Assembly: GCA_012932295.1 (NCBI GenBank)
Contig: JAAONU010000016.1
Location: 44,919,241 to 44,983,240, forward strand
Direction: 5' to 3'
Length of the DNA stretch: 64,000 bases
From: Cyclina sinensis
Lineage: Eukaryota > Mollusca > Bivalvia > Venerida > Veneridae
In this document: positions 1 through 11,200 of the stretch, one piece after another
How the letters are laid out: each line of letters starts with the position of its first letter
How positions within the stretch are numbered: position 1 is the first letter of the stretch
Notes under the pieces: generated by a model
The model's input: the letters and a program-made list of their open reading frames with translations, nothing else
Database searches by the model: none
Told to the model about the DNA's origin: nothing
Program-made: the position numbers and the translations under genes

Positions 1-1115
1 ATTTCATACAAACTACATTATGTTGTGCTTCTTGCATTACGAAGATTGAAAAAGTTTATTTTAGAAACACCATGTAGTGTTAGGGGGCACTTTTTGTGAT
101 TAACACAATGATCAATTCTCCTGTGCACCATCAAAACCGAAAGTAGAGGGTGTACAAGATTTCTAAATAAATAGCGACCAGTTTATTAGTATTTTCTTGA
201 AGGATATTGAACCGTGAATATGTTTAATGGGATTGTTATGTACGTTATCAAAGTAATAACTCATTTTAGCCGGTAGAAAGTGCCCAAGTTCCGTTCATTT
301 CAGTACACCATTGAACAATTTGTCCGAGTTTTGGAGCGCAGTGACTGATAATTGAAAAGTAGACACGAGTATACAGTCATAGCAATGACATTCTAATGTT
401 TCGTGCACTTATTGATTTTAAGCAACTCATCTGATTGAACTGATGTCTGTCCGATTTTTCTGACTGTCTTCCATTTACAAACTGTGTTTACAGCAGAGAA
501 TAACCGGTACCGATGCAGAGAGACCACCGAAAAGACAGATTTCGCAGAGACTGCTGATATGGTTATGCACCGTGGTTTTGGGTCTTTAGTCATTTTCATT
601 ATAACTTTTATATTAAAATCTTGTCCAAGCTACATCTCCAAAACTACTTGGGGATTTTATTGAAACCAGAATGTTTGTCACCCAGCCTTGTTATATATAA
701 AACATCAGTAGGGTTTGGAATAAAACAACATTGTTCGTATTCAAGGCCAAACTCACAGCTTTATATTTAATTGAATAATTATGTCTTCAACCTTCTTATA
801 AGAATCTGAAGCAGAAAAACATTACTTTACTTCAGTTCATGCTCTATTTTTTGTTTGATCTCTTTTCCACAGACATATTCAATTATATATTTACACCAGT
901 TTCATTTCAAAGCTACATTTCGGGGGGCATATGTCAATTTCAAGTGACAGCTCTTGTTTTTACAAATGAGGCAGAATTGTAGAAACAACTGTGTACCTAC
1001 CAGCAAAAGTTGGGGTTATATTATCATCCTGTTAAAGTGTATATAATTTTTATGCGCTGACCTCGTTATCGAACACCTGGGAGGTCACGGGGGGATACCT
1101 AACTAGGTCGGAGTG
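1..1115. other. AT-rich stretch with no recognised gene
   Basis: I see no coding exon, RNA gene or clear repeat here. The only open frame of any length, about 68 codons on the minus strand at 393-599, has no recognisable motif and no splice context. The stretch could be intergenic or an intron of the L43 gene, whose first exon is missing from the window. Confidence 0.4.
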
Positions 1116-1189
1116 CTGGAAAAGTGACGAAGACAGTTTTAACAGTATTCACAATTTATTTTGAAGTCCAAGTCATGAATGATGCCAGA
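1116..1189. repeat. 74-bp direct repeat, copy 1
   Basis: The segment starting CTGGAAAAGTGACGAAG and ending AATGATGCCAG is repeated almost exactly at 1821-1894, a spacing of 705 bp, with only about one difference visible. Copy 2 is the target of the SINE insertion at 1898-2189. The pair may be the ends of an unrecognised element or a small local duplication. No coding content is seen in either copy. Confidence 0.75.
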
Positions 1190-1820
1190 ATACATGTATA
1201 GTTAATAAATGATATATCACAGTAAAACAGAATTTACAGTATAAATCATCCCATAAGCTTAATATACATGTTCCCAGCTAATTGAAATAATTCAATATTA
1301 TATACTGAATTAACTTGAACAAAGACAAGTTCATAATTTAAGATTACATGTATTTGTAATGAAATATTTCAGCAAATTGGGAAAATTCGCTTGTTAGAGA
1401 AAGGTACAAAATAATACTACATTTGTAAATAGTTCTACATTCAATGACTCTTAGCTTGCTGACCACAAAACTGAACTTACAAAGAAATAGTATTAAAAGA
1501 TGCAACTATGTCATGATATAGTACAATCTCAAAATTACATTTCTAGGAGTAGGATTCCTATAAGGATAACATTCTTATTAAAAAAATGTTCTAGAAATCA
1601 CACATAATTATGATTGTCTTGATATAGCAGCTTAAAGGTAAAAAAACAATAACATTATATTCCAGTACAAATTATGTTTAATAAAACATACTTATAAGTA
1701 AAAGTTTTAACATATATATTTTGATTTCACTTTTTTTAAACAATAAAAGTAGAACAAAATATATTTCTTGACTTAAAGATAAAATTTACACATGTAAGAA
1801 CACAAAAAGATTGTACATAC

Positions 1821-1894
1821 CTGGAAAAGTGACGAAGACAGTTTTAACAGTATTTACAATTTATTTTGAAGTCCAAGTCATGAATGATGCCAGG
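1821..1894. repeat. 74-bp direct repeat, copy 2
   Basis: Second copy of the repeat at 1116-1189. Its last bases, TGATGCCAGG, form part of the target-site duplication of the adjoining SINE. The SINE therefore inserted at the end of this copy after the duplication. Confidence 0.75.
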
Positions 1895-1897
1895 ACT

Positions 1898-2189
1898 ATC
1901 TATCTATTTAAGCTTATTTATCGTCGGTACCGGTTGCCCATATGACTGACGCCCCCTGGAGAGATTAGTTATTTTATGTGGCGGGGGTAGTGCAAGATAC
2001 AGAAAGCATCCCATTCCAGAGACACTCCTGGTTCTTTTACATGCTCAGTGTATAGCACTGATACATGGGACCTCGGTTTAAAGTCTCATCCGAAAGACTA
2101 TTAGTAATGTTAGTGGAGGAGCGGGGGATCGAACTCGGGACCCCTGGTATACCAGTCCAGTGCTTTACCACTGGACCACATCCGCTCCC
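1898..2189 (-). mobile_element. tRNA-headed SINE, full-length with target-site duplication
   Basis: Read on the minus strand, the element begins near 2189 with GGAGCGGATGTGGTCCAGTG, an A-box-like tRNA head. A B box (GAGTTCGATCC) follows at about 2127-2137. The body contains GATGAGACTTTAAACCGAGG, which I remember as resembling the conserved central domain of invertebrate SINEs. It ends in a short (ATAG)n-like tail near 1898. A 13-bp direct repeat, TGATGCCAGGACT, flanks it at 1885-1897 and 2190-2202, the hallmark of LINE-mediated insertion. The tRNA head does not fold into a complete functional cloverleaf, so this is not an active tRNA gene. Confidence 0.8.
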
Positions 2190-2424
2190 TGATGCCAGGA
2201 CTTTCAAAATTCTACCTTTTATTAAGTCTTCGCTTTCCCAGTTGGCACCGATTGGTTGTTCTTGATTTCTGTCTTTACCGATTGGTTCGGTTAAAGAAAC
2301 ATGTCAGTGTTACAGAGTGGGAGGTGTCAAACTACTTTGAGAATTTCTTATGTAAAAGGTGATTATAACAATTTCCTAAATTCCTTACAAGGTGATAAGT
2401 AATCAACTTAAACTGCATCAAAGG

Positions 2425-2868
2425 CTTAAAGAGGCTGAACTCCAGATTTGATATAAATTTTTTTTTTACTTAAATCAAATATCCAGATGCCGTGAGATTA
2501 TAACAACATGATATTTTACTTCAAAACTGATTATAAAAGTCAAAATATAACAAAAAAAATATATTCGCTTCAGCCGGATTTGAACTCTGGACCCTCATGT
2601 TAACAAAATATTAACAACGCTTTAACTGTCACCACTATCGCCGCATGTGAAATAACTATTGTTTACTTTATATCTTATACAATATAGTTATACCGTCGCG
2701 TTACGGTATAGCACTATAAAAGGAAAATAAATCAATTTATTATGTGATTACCTGACTTATTTTTTTGTCAGTTAGTCAGTTTTTAAGCATTAATCATAAA
2801 TATCACAAGAAATTTATAATACTAGAAAACATTCTTTTTTGTGTCATATGGAGCACAGCCCCTTTAAG
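2425..2868. mobile_element. MITE-like element with imperfect inverted ends and an internal tRNA-like segment
   Basis: The left end CTTAAAGAGGCTGAACTCC is an imperfect inverted match to the right end GGAGCACAGCCCCTTTAAG (2850-2868). Inside, on the minus strand around 2572-2645, lies a tRNA-like stretch with an A-box-like TAGTGGTGACAGTTAAAG and a B-box-like GAGTTCAAATCC. There is no ORF. It is most likely a short non-autonomous DNA element that carries, or arose from, a tRNA-derived sequence. No clear target-site duplication was found. Confidence 0.5.
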
Positions 2869-3829
2869 AAGACAAACACCAGTCTAACTTGAACAGAAGG
2901 TGCTAATGTAAATCCATATGGCTAAAACAACACTTTGGCAAAATATGTCTGGCTTGTATACCAGAGAAATAATTAGGTAAAATATCATAATTTTATGAGT
3001 TTTTGTTTCAAGGTAAAAATTTGAAAAACAAGAATGTAAAATTCATAACCCTGATTAAAATACAAATCTTTTGATACCAAATTTGGCTATAAAGGATAAA
3101 ATTTAACAGTTTCCATTTCTAAGTGTTCTATTTATGATTAATATTATAGAAATTTATTAATTTGCATAATTATGTATTATGTAATATTTTTGAAAAAAAT
3201 ATGCATCATAATATAATATATCAAACGTTAATATGCAGTGTGATCGTTGGATATATTGAGCTGATTTTATGTAGGCAGTATGGCCACTCACATCAAACAT
3301 TTGAAAGTCCAAAATAATTTTTGTTGCTTTTTTAACGTCAAAATTATTTCATATTAAATGCAGATGAGAATTCATTTATGTTTCAAAATAACTAAAACTC
3401 TGAAAGAACCTTAAAAAAATATTCATTTTCTAGTGATCTAAACCTTGTCAGCTAGTTGAAATTCACACGCTGACACTGTGTGTAGCTGAAAATTATTAAA
3501 AAGCATTTTGGGATTTCCAGGCCAATGCTGTTTTGATCCTTGCAGTTTTTTAAAAAACTATCTAAAATCTATTTATATACATGTGAAAATGTGTCCATGA
3601 GGTTGGTCTCATAATTTGGGCATGCAGCAATTGATAAACAGAACATACAATCCTCCTCCCCTGCAAAAAAAAATTTAAAAAAAAAAAAAAATCGAAGGAA
3701 AGATATTATTTAAGATTAGTGGTAAAGCAGGTTCATACTGTAGTGCACAGTTGTGAGAATAATATAGAACTGGCTTGTCTTACAGTTAGTCATGAAATGA
3801 TAATCATTTGAAATGATTGTTTATTTCAG
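2869..3829. other. intron or 5' flank of the L43 gene, no recognised feature
   Basis: AT-rich sequence with an A-rich run at about 3666-3692 and no coding signal. The exon at 3830 begins with a split codon, so an upstream exon must exist. The final bases TTTATTTCAG (3820-3829) are a good 3' splice site. I could not find an L43-like first exon in 1-3829, so it probably lies left of the window. Confidence 0.5.
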
Positions 3830-3936
3830 GGAATTTGTGGAGGAAGATTTGCTTGATTTTACCAAACAAAATCCTGGTGTTGTGTTCTACATAAAACCAA
3901 GAAGACACAGAACTCCAAAATTGACAGCAGAGTACT
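3830..3936 (+). CDS. mrpl43: mitochondrial ribosomal protein L43 (mL43), internal exon
   Basis: This 107-bp exon lies between a TTTATTTCAG acceptor and a GTAAGT donor. It opens with one base of a split codon and ends with the first base of a Leu codon completed at 5576. The peptide contains [20 protein letters not shown] and TAEYL, matching the conserved REFVERE...NPGVV.Y....AEYLNG stretch of animal MRPL43. L43 is a large-subunit mitoribosomal protein with a thioredoxin-like L51/S25/CI-B8 domain and acts in the mitochondrial matrix. The match rests on recognition of the family, not on a search. The intron phases join this exon cleanly to the next one. The N-terminal exon, which should carry the basic start of the protein, is not visible. 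Confidence 0.88.
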
Positions 3937-4031
3937 GTAAGTTATTTGTAAAATCTGATTATTGAAGAAGGATTTCAATAATCTAACAAAACATTCTAAC
4001 CTTTGACCTGTATTTAGTATTTATATTCATT

Positions 4032-5144
4032 CAGTATAACCTGCCTTAACGGTCACCTTATATAGGCGGTCACCTGGTGTCAACAGTCATTTCATGACGC
4101 TCCCATCGAAAATCCTTCTTAATAACACATTAATTAAATGGTCACTTTACGTCTGCGGCCAGCAGCCACACTAACTGCATTCAATTTGCCAAAATTGACC
4201 CGATATAGCGGTCATGTATCGTCTGCTCAAGGTGTGAATATATTTTGACAAGCCCTAGAATAAACCCTCGAAGGCAAACACGTGACAATGCACAGTGCTT
4301 CAATGTATCGGTGTGTTAATTTGGTGACTTTTTGTTACGCATGCATTATGTGTTTCAATTTTATCAATAGACTCTTAAAGTAAACAGTCGATTAACCTTT
4401 GATCTCATTAGGTATTGAGAAGTTTGTTTTATAATTACGAAAGGTATTGATTTCAGCGGTCAACAGAAATCCAAATAAATATAAGCATCTAATGCCTTTT
4501 AATCGAACTCTATTTTAAATCTGTAATGGAGTAAAAGAAAACGAAGCTAAGTAATACTATGCTTTATTCTATATCTCGTCTCGTTAGGAGAACACCTTCA
4601 TGTACGAATCATACCGATTACGCGGAAGGGAAAGAACTCTTAACCATGTAGTCAATTTTCGTGATTCGCCTTAAAATCAAATCAACATTAATTTCTTTCT
4701 TATAAGAATATTTTGTTACTTTCAAAGATAAAATGTAAACTTAGAACAAAGAAATTTTCAAACATGCTAGTACTGAGTCATACATGTATGTTACTGTCTT
4801 AAGATAGCACTTAAGAAACAAATGTTTTGACTTTCTTGGAGTAAAGCTGAGACCGCTCGTGTCGCGTTTAGACAGTCAGTGATAATGATATCGAAAAGAA
4901 TTTAAATCATTGCAAGATACTATATGTATTGTATTTTGAACTTGAATTATCATATTAAAAAGTTAATAAAGATGCATTTGTATACAACAGTTGATAAAGT
5001 GTTAAAATTCTGTGTTCAAAGTAACCACATGCTTACTGATACTAAAGAAAGCGAGCCAACATTACGCCCTAAATAGGCGGTCACCTTGCTTAAGCAGACA
5101 AAATTACCGTTTCCCTTTACTGGCTGTTTAGTAAGGTTGGACTG
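4032..5144. mobile_element. likely non-autonomous DNA transposon in the L43 intron
   Basis: The left end CAGTATAACCTGCCTTAACG and the reverse complement of the right end (CAGTCCAACCTTACTAAAC) are similar inverted termini. Internal sequence at both ends repeats GGCGGTCACCT-type motifs (about 4066-4078 and 5078-5090). I see no transposase ORF. CAGT...AACC termini recall pogo/Tigger-like elements, but a flanking TA duplication is not clear. The superfamily is therefore a guess. Confidence 0.45.
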
Positions 5145-5437
5145 TATTCTGCTAGCCATGACATTTATTCGTTTAGAGTGTTCTCATTTCAAACCCCACC
5201 TGGCTGGCCAATCTCCTTGGTAATTGATCTTGGACCATGTGTCTTAAGGTCATTTGTCCCTCCTTCTGATTCAAGTGTTTTAGCAGTCAGTCACTTGTGG
5301 AGAGATTGGTCAGTAAACTGGTTTGATAACATTTGTTAGGTGTTGACTGACTGCTGGGATATGACTAAAAGAGGTTTCATCCCAAATGAAACAAACAAAT
5401 GAATTTAATTTTAAGTGGATTTGACATTGACTTATAT

Positions 5438-5528
5438 GATTTTCTTGGATTTATATTTCTACACTTATTCGATTTTCTTGGATTTATATTTCTACACTTA
5501 TTCGATTTTCTTGGATTTATATTTCTAT
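5438..5528 (+). repeat. 33-bp tandem repeat, about 2.8 copies
   Basis: The unit beginning GATTTTCTTGGATTTATATT repeats at 5438, 5471 and 5504 with only one or two changes. It lies about 50 bp upstream of the last L43 exon, inside the pyrimidine-rich end of the intron. Confidence 0.85.
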
Positions 5529-5575
5529 ACTATATTAAATTATAAATGTTCACATTTTTATGATTTTTTTTTCAG

Positions 5576-5883
5576 TAAATGGATATAAAGAAGAAGTTAT
5601 TTTAAGGAAATGCAGCAAAAATGAAATTTCACAATGGATTGGTCTGATGAAGGGTCGGTCTGGCACACAGATAATGAGGCTCCGTAAGGAGTGGCACACA
5701 GACACACCCTCTATACAGGGGGTCTGGAATCCATTTCTGTTTAAAGATACAGCTAGAAGTGTTATGGACGTAAGAGATAAAAGTTTATCAGAATATGTGT
5801 CACCATTTAAGACAGCAAGTGATGAAATATTAGAACTGTATAAACAGAAAAGCAGCAAAGAAATAGAAGAGAAAAATGAATGA
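5576..5883 (+). CDS. mrpl43: mitochondrial ribosomal protein L43 (mL43), terminal exon
   Basis: The exon follows the acceptor TTTTTTTTCAG and runs to a TGA at 5881-5883. Joined to the exon at 3830-3936 it reads AEYLNGYKEE, the family signature across this junction. Further conserved features are the RLRKEWHTDTPSIQG block and the WNPF motif; human MRPL43 has an equivalent HTDNPSIQG...WHPF. After WNPF the tail is charged and ends KEIEEKNE. The two visible exons encode about 138 residues, which fits a protein near the usual ~160 after adding the missing first exon. An ATTAAA at 6561-6566 is a candidate polyadenylation signal. Open frames on the opposite strand here are shadows. Confidence 0.9.
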
Positions 5884-6576
5884 GAAAGAACTAGATACAC
5901 TTAAAGTGTTAAAAAGTGTACAGTAGTTGTGTTATGAGATGTTTTAAAGGGTAAGTTAAGCATCACATAGTGAAGAAGAATTAAGGCTTGTTTTGCCTAA
6001 TTAGAGGTCAGTTTCGGAGATGTAAGAAAGCTATGAAATTATGAATATATATACATTTTGAGTGTTACTGTTTGATGTAACAGTCAAGAACAGCATTGAA
6101 TGGTCATTCTGGTCTATTGGATAAGTTTAGTAATGGCTGGGGGGGTTCATTCACACTGTACTTGCACAGGCTACACAGATAGTGAATTGCTAAATAGACT
6201 GACAGAACACCGTGTGATAAAGTTGGCAATTTCTGAAAAAGTTTAGGGGTCTTGTTCTTGTCCATTTGACTGATTGTTCAGTTAACTGACCCATTTCATC
6301 TCTCACTCTCTACAAATTTAAAAGAATGTTGAAATGAACAGGACTATAAAGTTTGTTTAAGTTGTTAAAAACATTTTAACATTGTTTTAGGAATATTATG
6401 TATTTTGAACAGTATGTGTAAGTTTTAAATTACAACAACAAATATTATACTGTGAAAAGTTTTTCCTAAGTACATGTGTATTAGTTTCAAATTCATAGCA
6501 TTGTAGTCTTTCACCTTGAACTGGAAATATTTGAAATGTGGAAAAATTATAACAGAGTTTATTAAATGATTTCTGT
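5884..6576 (+). other. 3' flank and probable 3' UTR of the L43 gene
   Basis: AT-rich sequence without ORFs follows the L43 stop. ATTAAA at 6561-6566 could direct polyadenylation. Immediately after it begins the segment that is duplicated at about 14.74 kb. Confidence 0.5.
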
Positions 6577-8205
6577 TACATAGTGTTGTGTTTGTGTTCT
6601 TGTACTTGTAGGGAGATTTGTTTGTTGGCTTGTTTTGAACTTGTGTGAAAGTCTTAATGTAGTGGAGTGGTATTATATGGCACCTCTACTCCCTTGTCTA
6701 TTAGTTAGTTTTTTATGGTAACATGGTAAAGGGTTTGTTCTAGTAAAGAAAATAACATTTTATTTATACCCATTTACCTGTATGAAGTTCTACCATAAAT
6801 ACAAAACCCCAAATCATATGGCACCTGAGGTGAGACAAATGTCTTTGAAAAAAAAAGGTGCTCAAGGTGAACTAGATCCTTACTTTTGAAGAGTGCATGA
6901 TTGAGTTAGTATAACTTACTAAAAATTAAATTGAAGAAAAAGTAACTTGTGTATGTCTGGTGTCTTCAACTGTATAAAACGCTGAGATTGCCTCGACATG
7001 TATCTTTGCTCTCTGTATATTATAGTCTATCAGCAGGCATTATTATAAGATTGACTGAAAATGAATCTTTACTCCCTGTTTTTGATAGTCTACCAGCAGG
7101 CATTTTTATAAGATTGCCTGGACATGTAGTTTTACTCCCTGTATTTGATAGTTTGTAAACAGGCGTAATTATAAAATTGTCTGAACATGTGTAGTAACTG
7201 CCTGTGTATGATAGTCTGTGAGCAGGTATTTTTATGGGATTGCTTGAACATGTGTCTTTTCTCCCTGTATTTGATAGTCTATCAGCAGGCATTTTTAAAA
7301 GATTTCTTGAATTTTTAGCTCACCTGAGTGGTAGGCTCATGGTGAGATATTAGGATCATCGCTCAATGTCCGTCGTCCGTCCACACTTAGTTCGTTAACG
7401 CTCTTGTAGTCACATTTTTGCTCAATTGTCTTGAAACTTGGTCAGGATGTTTGTCCCAATGATTTCTTGGACATGGGTTATCTGGGTTGAAAAACTAGGT
7501 CACAGAGCCCAAATATAGAAAAACCTTGTTAACACTCCAGAGGTTACATTTTCAGTCCAATTATCTTGGAAATTTGTCAGAAAGGTTGCTTTGGTGATTT
7601 TCAAGTCAAGTTCGAATATGGGTCATCTGGGTTCAAAAACTAGGTCACAGAGCCCAAATATGGAAAAGTCTTGTTAACACTCTAGAGGTAAGATTTTCAG
7701 TCCAAATAACCTGGAAATTTGTCAGAAAGATTGTTTCAATGATTTCTAGCTCAATTTTAAATATAGGTTATCCCGGGTCAAAAACTAGGTCACAAAGCCC
7801 AAAAGTAGAAAAACCTTGTTAATACTCCAGAGGTTACATTTTCAAATGTCCTTGAAATTTGTCAGAAAGGTTGTTTCAATGATTTCTAGATCTGATTTGC
7901 ATATAGGTCATCTGGGTTCAAAAACTAGGTCACAGAACCCAAATATTAAAAAAAAAATCTTTTTAACAATCCAGCGGTTACATTTTCAGTCCAAATATCC
8001 ATAGAAATTTGTCAGACAATTTAATTTGGATGATTTCTAGTCCAAGTTCGAGTTTGGGTCATCTTGGGTAAAAAACTAGGTCACAGAGCCCAAATATGGA
8101 ATAACCTTGGTAACACTCTAGAGGTAAGATTTCAATTCCAATAAACTTGGAAATTTGTCAGAATGGTTGCTTCTGTGATTTCTAGCTCAGGTTCGAAAAT
8201 AGACA
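6577..8205. repeat. segmental duplication, left copy
   Basis: This block starts at about GTTCTTGTACTTGTAGGGAG and continues through degenerate 63-bp units to a TTTTTAGCTCACCTGAG element. It matches 14,735-16,510 in order and content (GCACCTCTACTCCCTTGTC, GTGTATGTCTGGTGTCTTC and so on) at an offset near 8.15-8.17 kb. The copies differ by point changes and small indels. The left boundary lies just past the L43 gene, so gene-flank DNA was copied into the middle of the minisatellite array. Confidence 0.85.
6990..7312 (+). repeat. degenerate 63-bp minisatellite units (outlier block)
   Basis: About five diverged units of the array (CTCTGTATATTATAGTC..., CAGCAGGCATTATTATAAG...) lie between the L43 3' flank and the element at 7313. 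Minus-strand readings give a short, accidental 21-residue periodic ORF. Confidence 0.8.
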
Positions 8206-8270
8206 ACAGAAAATGCACCCTGTATGATGCACACCAGAAACAGAGTCGTCACAAAAGCTTACATGTTATT
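7313..8270. mobile_element. dispersed element with about 140-bp internal tandem subunits
   Basis: The element starts TTTTAGCTCACCTGAG and contains a CCGTCGTCCGTCC motif. It then has five to six diverged subunits of roughly 140 bp, each with AACTAGGTCACAGAGCCCAA and GGAAATTTGTCAGAAAG-type blocks (for example near 7567, 7708, 7849, 8003 and 8150). No protein is encoded; the ORFs are short and broken. A longer relative lies at 15,481-16,935. Confidence 0.75.
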
Positions 8271-11200
8271 TTTGTACTCACTGTTTATGGTTGTCTTCCA
8301 GCATGCATTATTATAAGATTGCCTAGACATGTATGTTTACTCCCAGTTTATGATTGTCTTCCAGCAGGCATTATTACAAGATTGCCTGGACATGTATTTT
8401 TACTACCTGTTTGTGATTGTCTTCCAGCATGCATTATTATAAGATCGCCTCGACATCTTTATTTACTCTCTGTTTATGATTGTCTTCCAGCAGTTATTAT
8501 TATAAAATTGCCTGGACATGTATCTTTACTCCCTGTTTATGATTGTCTTCCAGCAGGCATTATTATAAGATTTCCTAGACTTGTATCTTTACTCCCTGTG
8601 TGTTATAGTCTTCCAGCAGGCATTATTATAAGATTGCCTGGACATGTATATTTACTCCCTGTTTGTGATTGTCTTCCAGCATGCATTATTATAAGATCGC
8701 CTCGACATCTTTATTTACTCTCTGTTTATGATTGTCTTCCAGCAGTTATTATTATAAAATTGCCTGGACATGTATCTTTACTCCCTGTTTATGATTGTCT
8801 TCCAGCAGGCATTATTATAAGATTCCCCAGACATCTATTTTTACTCCCAGTATTTGATAGTCTCCCAGCAAGCATTTTCATAAGATTGCCTGGACATGTA
8901 TCTTTTTCTCCCGGTATTCATAGTCTTCCTGCAGGCGTCATTATAAGATCGCCTGGACATTAATCTTTACTCCCTGTTTATGATTCTCTTCCAGCAGACA
9001 CCTGGACAAGTATTATTGCTCCCTGTTTATGATAGTCTATCAGCAGGCATGACTATAAGATTGCAAATACATGTATCTTTACTCCCTGTTTCTAAAAGTC
9101 TATCAACAGCTGTTATTATAAGATTGCCAGAACATGCATGTTTACTCCCTGTTTATGATAGTCTTCCAACAGGCATTATTATAAGATTGCCTGGACATGT
9201 TTCTTTACTCCATGTTTATTTTTCTCTTCCAGCAGGCATTATTATAAGATTGTTGGGACATGTATTGTTACTATCTGTTTATGATTGCCTTACAAAAGGC
9301 TTTGCATGGACATGTATCTCTGCTTCTTGTTTATGAAAGTCTTACAGCAGGCATTATCATAAGATTGCTTGGACATGTATCTTTACTCCCTGTTAACGAT
9401 TGTCTTCCAGCAGGAATTTTTATAAGATTTTTTGAACATGTTTCTTTACTCCCTGTTTATGATTGTCTTCCAGCAGGCATTATTAAACTGCCTGGACATT
9501 TATATTTACTCCCTGTTTATGATTGGTTTCCAGAAGGCTTCATTATAAGCTTGCTTTGACATGTCTCTTTTCTCCCTGTTTACGATTGTCTTCCAGCAGG
9601 CATTATTATAAGATTGCTTGGACATGTATGTTTACTCCCCGTTTATGATTGTCTTCCAGCAGGCATAATTATAAGATTACTTAGACATGTATCTTTACTG
9701 CGGGATATACGTTTGTCTTTCAGCAGGCATTATTATAAGATTACTTAGACATGTATCTTTACTGCGGGATATACGTTTGTCTTCCAGCAGGCATTATTAT
9801 AAGATTACTTAGACATGTATCTTTACTGCGGGATATACGTTTGTCTTTCAGCAGGCATTATTATAAGATTACTTAGACATGTATCTTTACTGCGGGATAT
9901 ACGTTTGTCTTTCAGCAGGCATTATTATAAGATTACTTAGACATGTATCTTTACTGCGGGATATACGTTTGTCTTTCAGCAGGCATTATTATAAGATTAC
10001 TTAGACATGTATCTTTACTGCGGGATATACGTTTGTCTTCCAGCAGGCATTATTATAAGATTACTTAGACATGTATCTTTACTGCGGGATATACGTTTGT
10101 CTTTCAGCAGGCATTATTATAAGATTGCTTGGACATGTGTCTCTACTTCCTGTTTATGATTGTCTTCCAGCAGGCATTATTATAAGATTACTTAGACATG
10201 TATCTTTACTGCGGGATATACGTTTGTCTTCCAGCAGGCATTATTATAAGATTACTTAGACATGTATCTTTACTGCGGGATATACGTTTGTCTTTCAGCA
10301 GGCATTATTATAAGATTGCTTAGACATGTATCTTTACTGCGGGATATACGTTTGTCTTTCAGCAGGCATTATTATAAGATTGCTTAGACATGTATCTTTA
10401 CTGCGGGATATACGTTTGTCTTCCAGCAGGCATTATTATAAGATTACTTAGACATGTATCTTTACTGCGGGATATACGTTTGTCTTCCAGCAGGCATTAT
10501 TATAAGATTACTTAGACATGTATCTTTACTGCGGGATATACGTTTGTCTTCCAGCAGGCATTATTATAAGATTACTTAGACATGTATCTTTACTGCGGGA
10601 TATACGTTTGTCTTTCAGCAGGCATTATTATAAGATTACTTAGACATGTATCTTTACTGCGGGATATACGTTTGTCTTTCAGCAGGCATTATTATAAGAT
10701 TACTTAGACATGTATCTTTACTGCGGGATATACGTTTGTCTTCCAGCAGGCATTATTATAAGATTACTTAGACATGTATCTTTACTGCGGGATATACGTT
10801 TGTCTTCCAGCAGGCATTGTTATAAGATGGCCTGGACAAGTATCTTTACTCCCTATCTATGATAGTCTTCAAGGAGGCATTATTATAAGATTGCTTGAAC
10901 ACGTATCTTTACTCCTTGTTTATGGTTGCCTTCCAGCAGGCATTATTATAAGATTTCTTGGTCATCTATCTTTACTCCCTGTTTGATTGTCTTCCAGCAG
11001 GCATTATACTAAGATTGCTTGGACATGTATCTTTACTCCTTGTTTATGATTGCCTTCAAGAAGGCATTATTTTAAATATTACTGAATTTGTATCTTTACT
11101 GTCTGTTTATGATTGCCTTCCAGAATGCATTGCATGGAAATGTAGCTTTACTCCCTGTTTATTATACTCTTCCAGCTGGCATTGTTATAAGATTGCATGG

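Noticed and set aside
1116..1894. LTR retrotransposon bounded by the 74-bp direct repeats
   Set aside because: The repeats are far too short for LTRs, lack TG...CA ends, and the 630 bp between them contains no retroviral-type coding.
2119..2189. Functional tRNA gene on the minus strand
   Set aside because: The outer 7-bp arms GGAGCGG and CCGCTCC match, but the T and anticodon arms cannot be folded at standard positions, and the sequence is the head of a SINE with target duplications.
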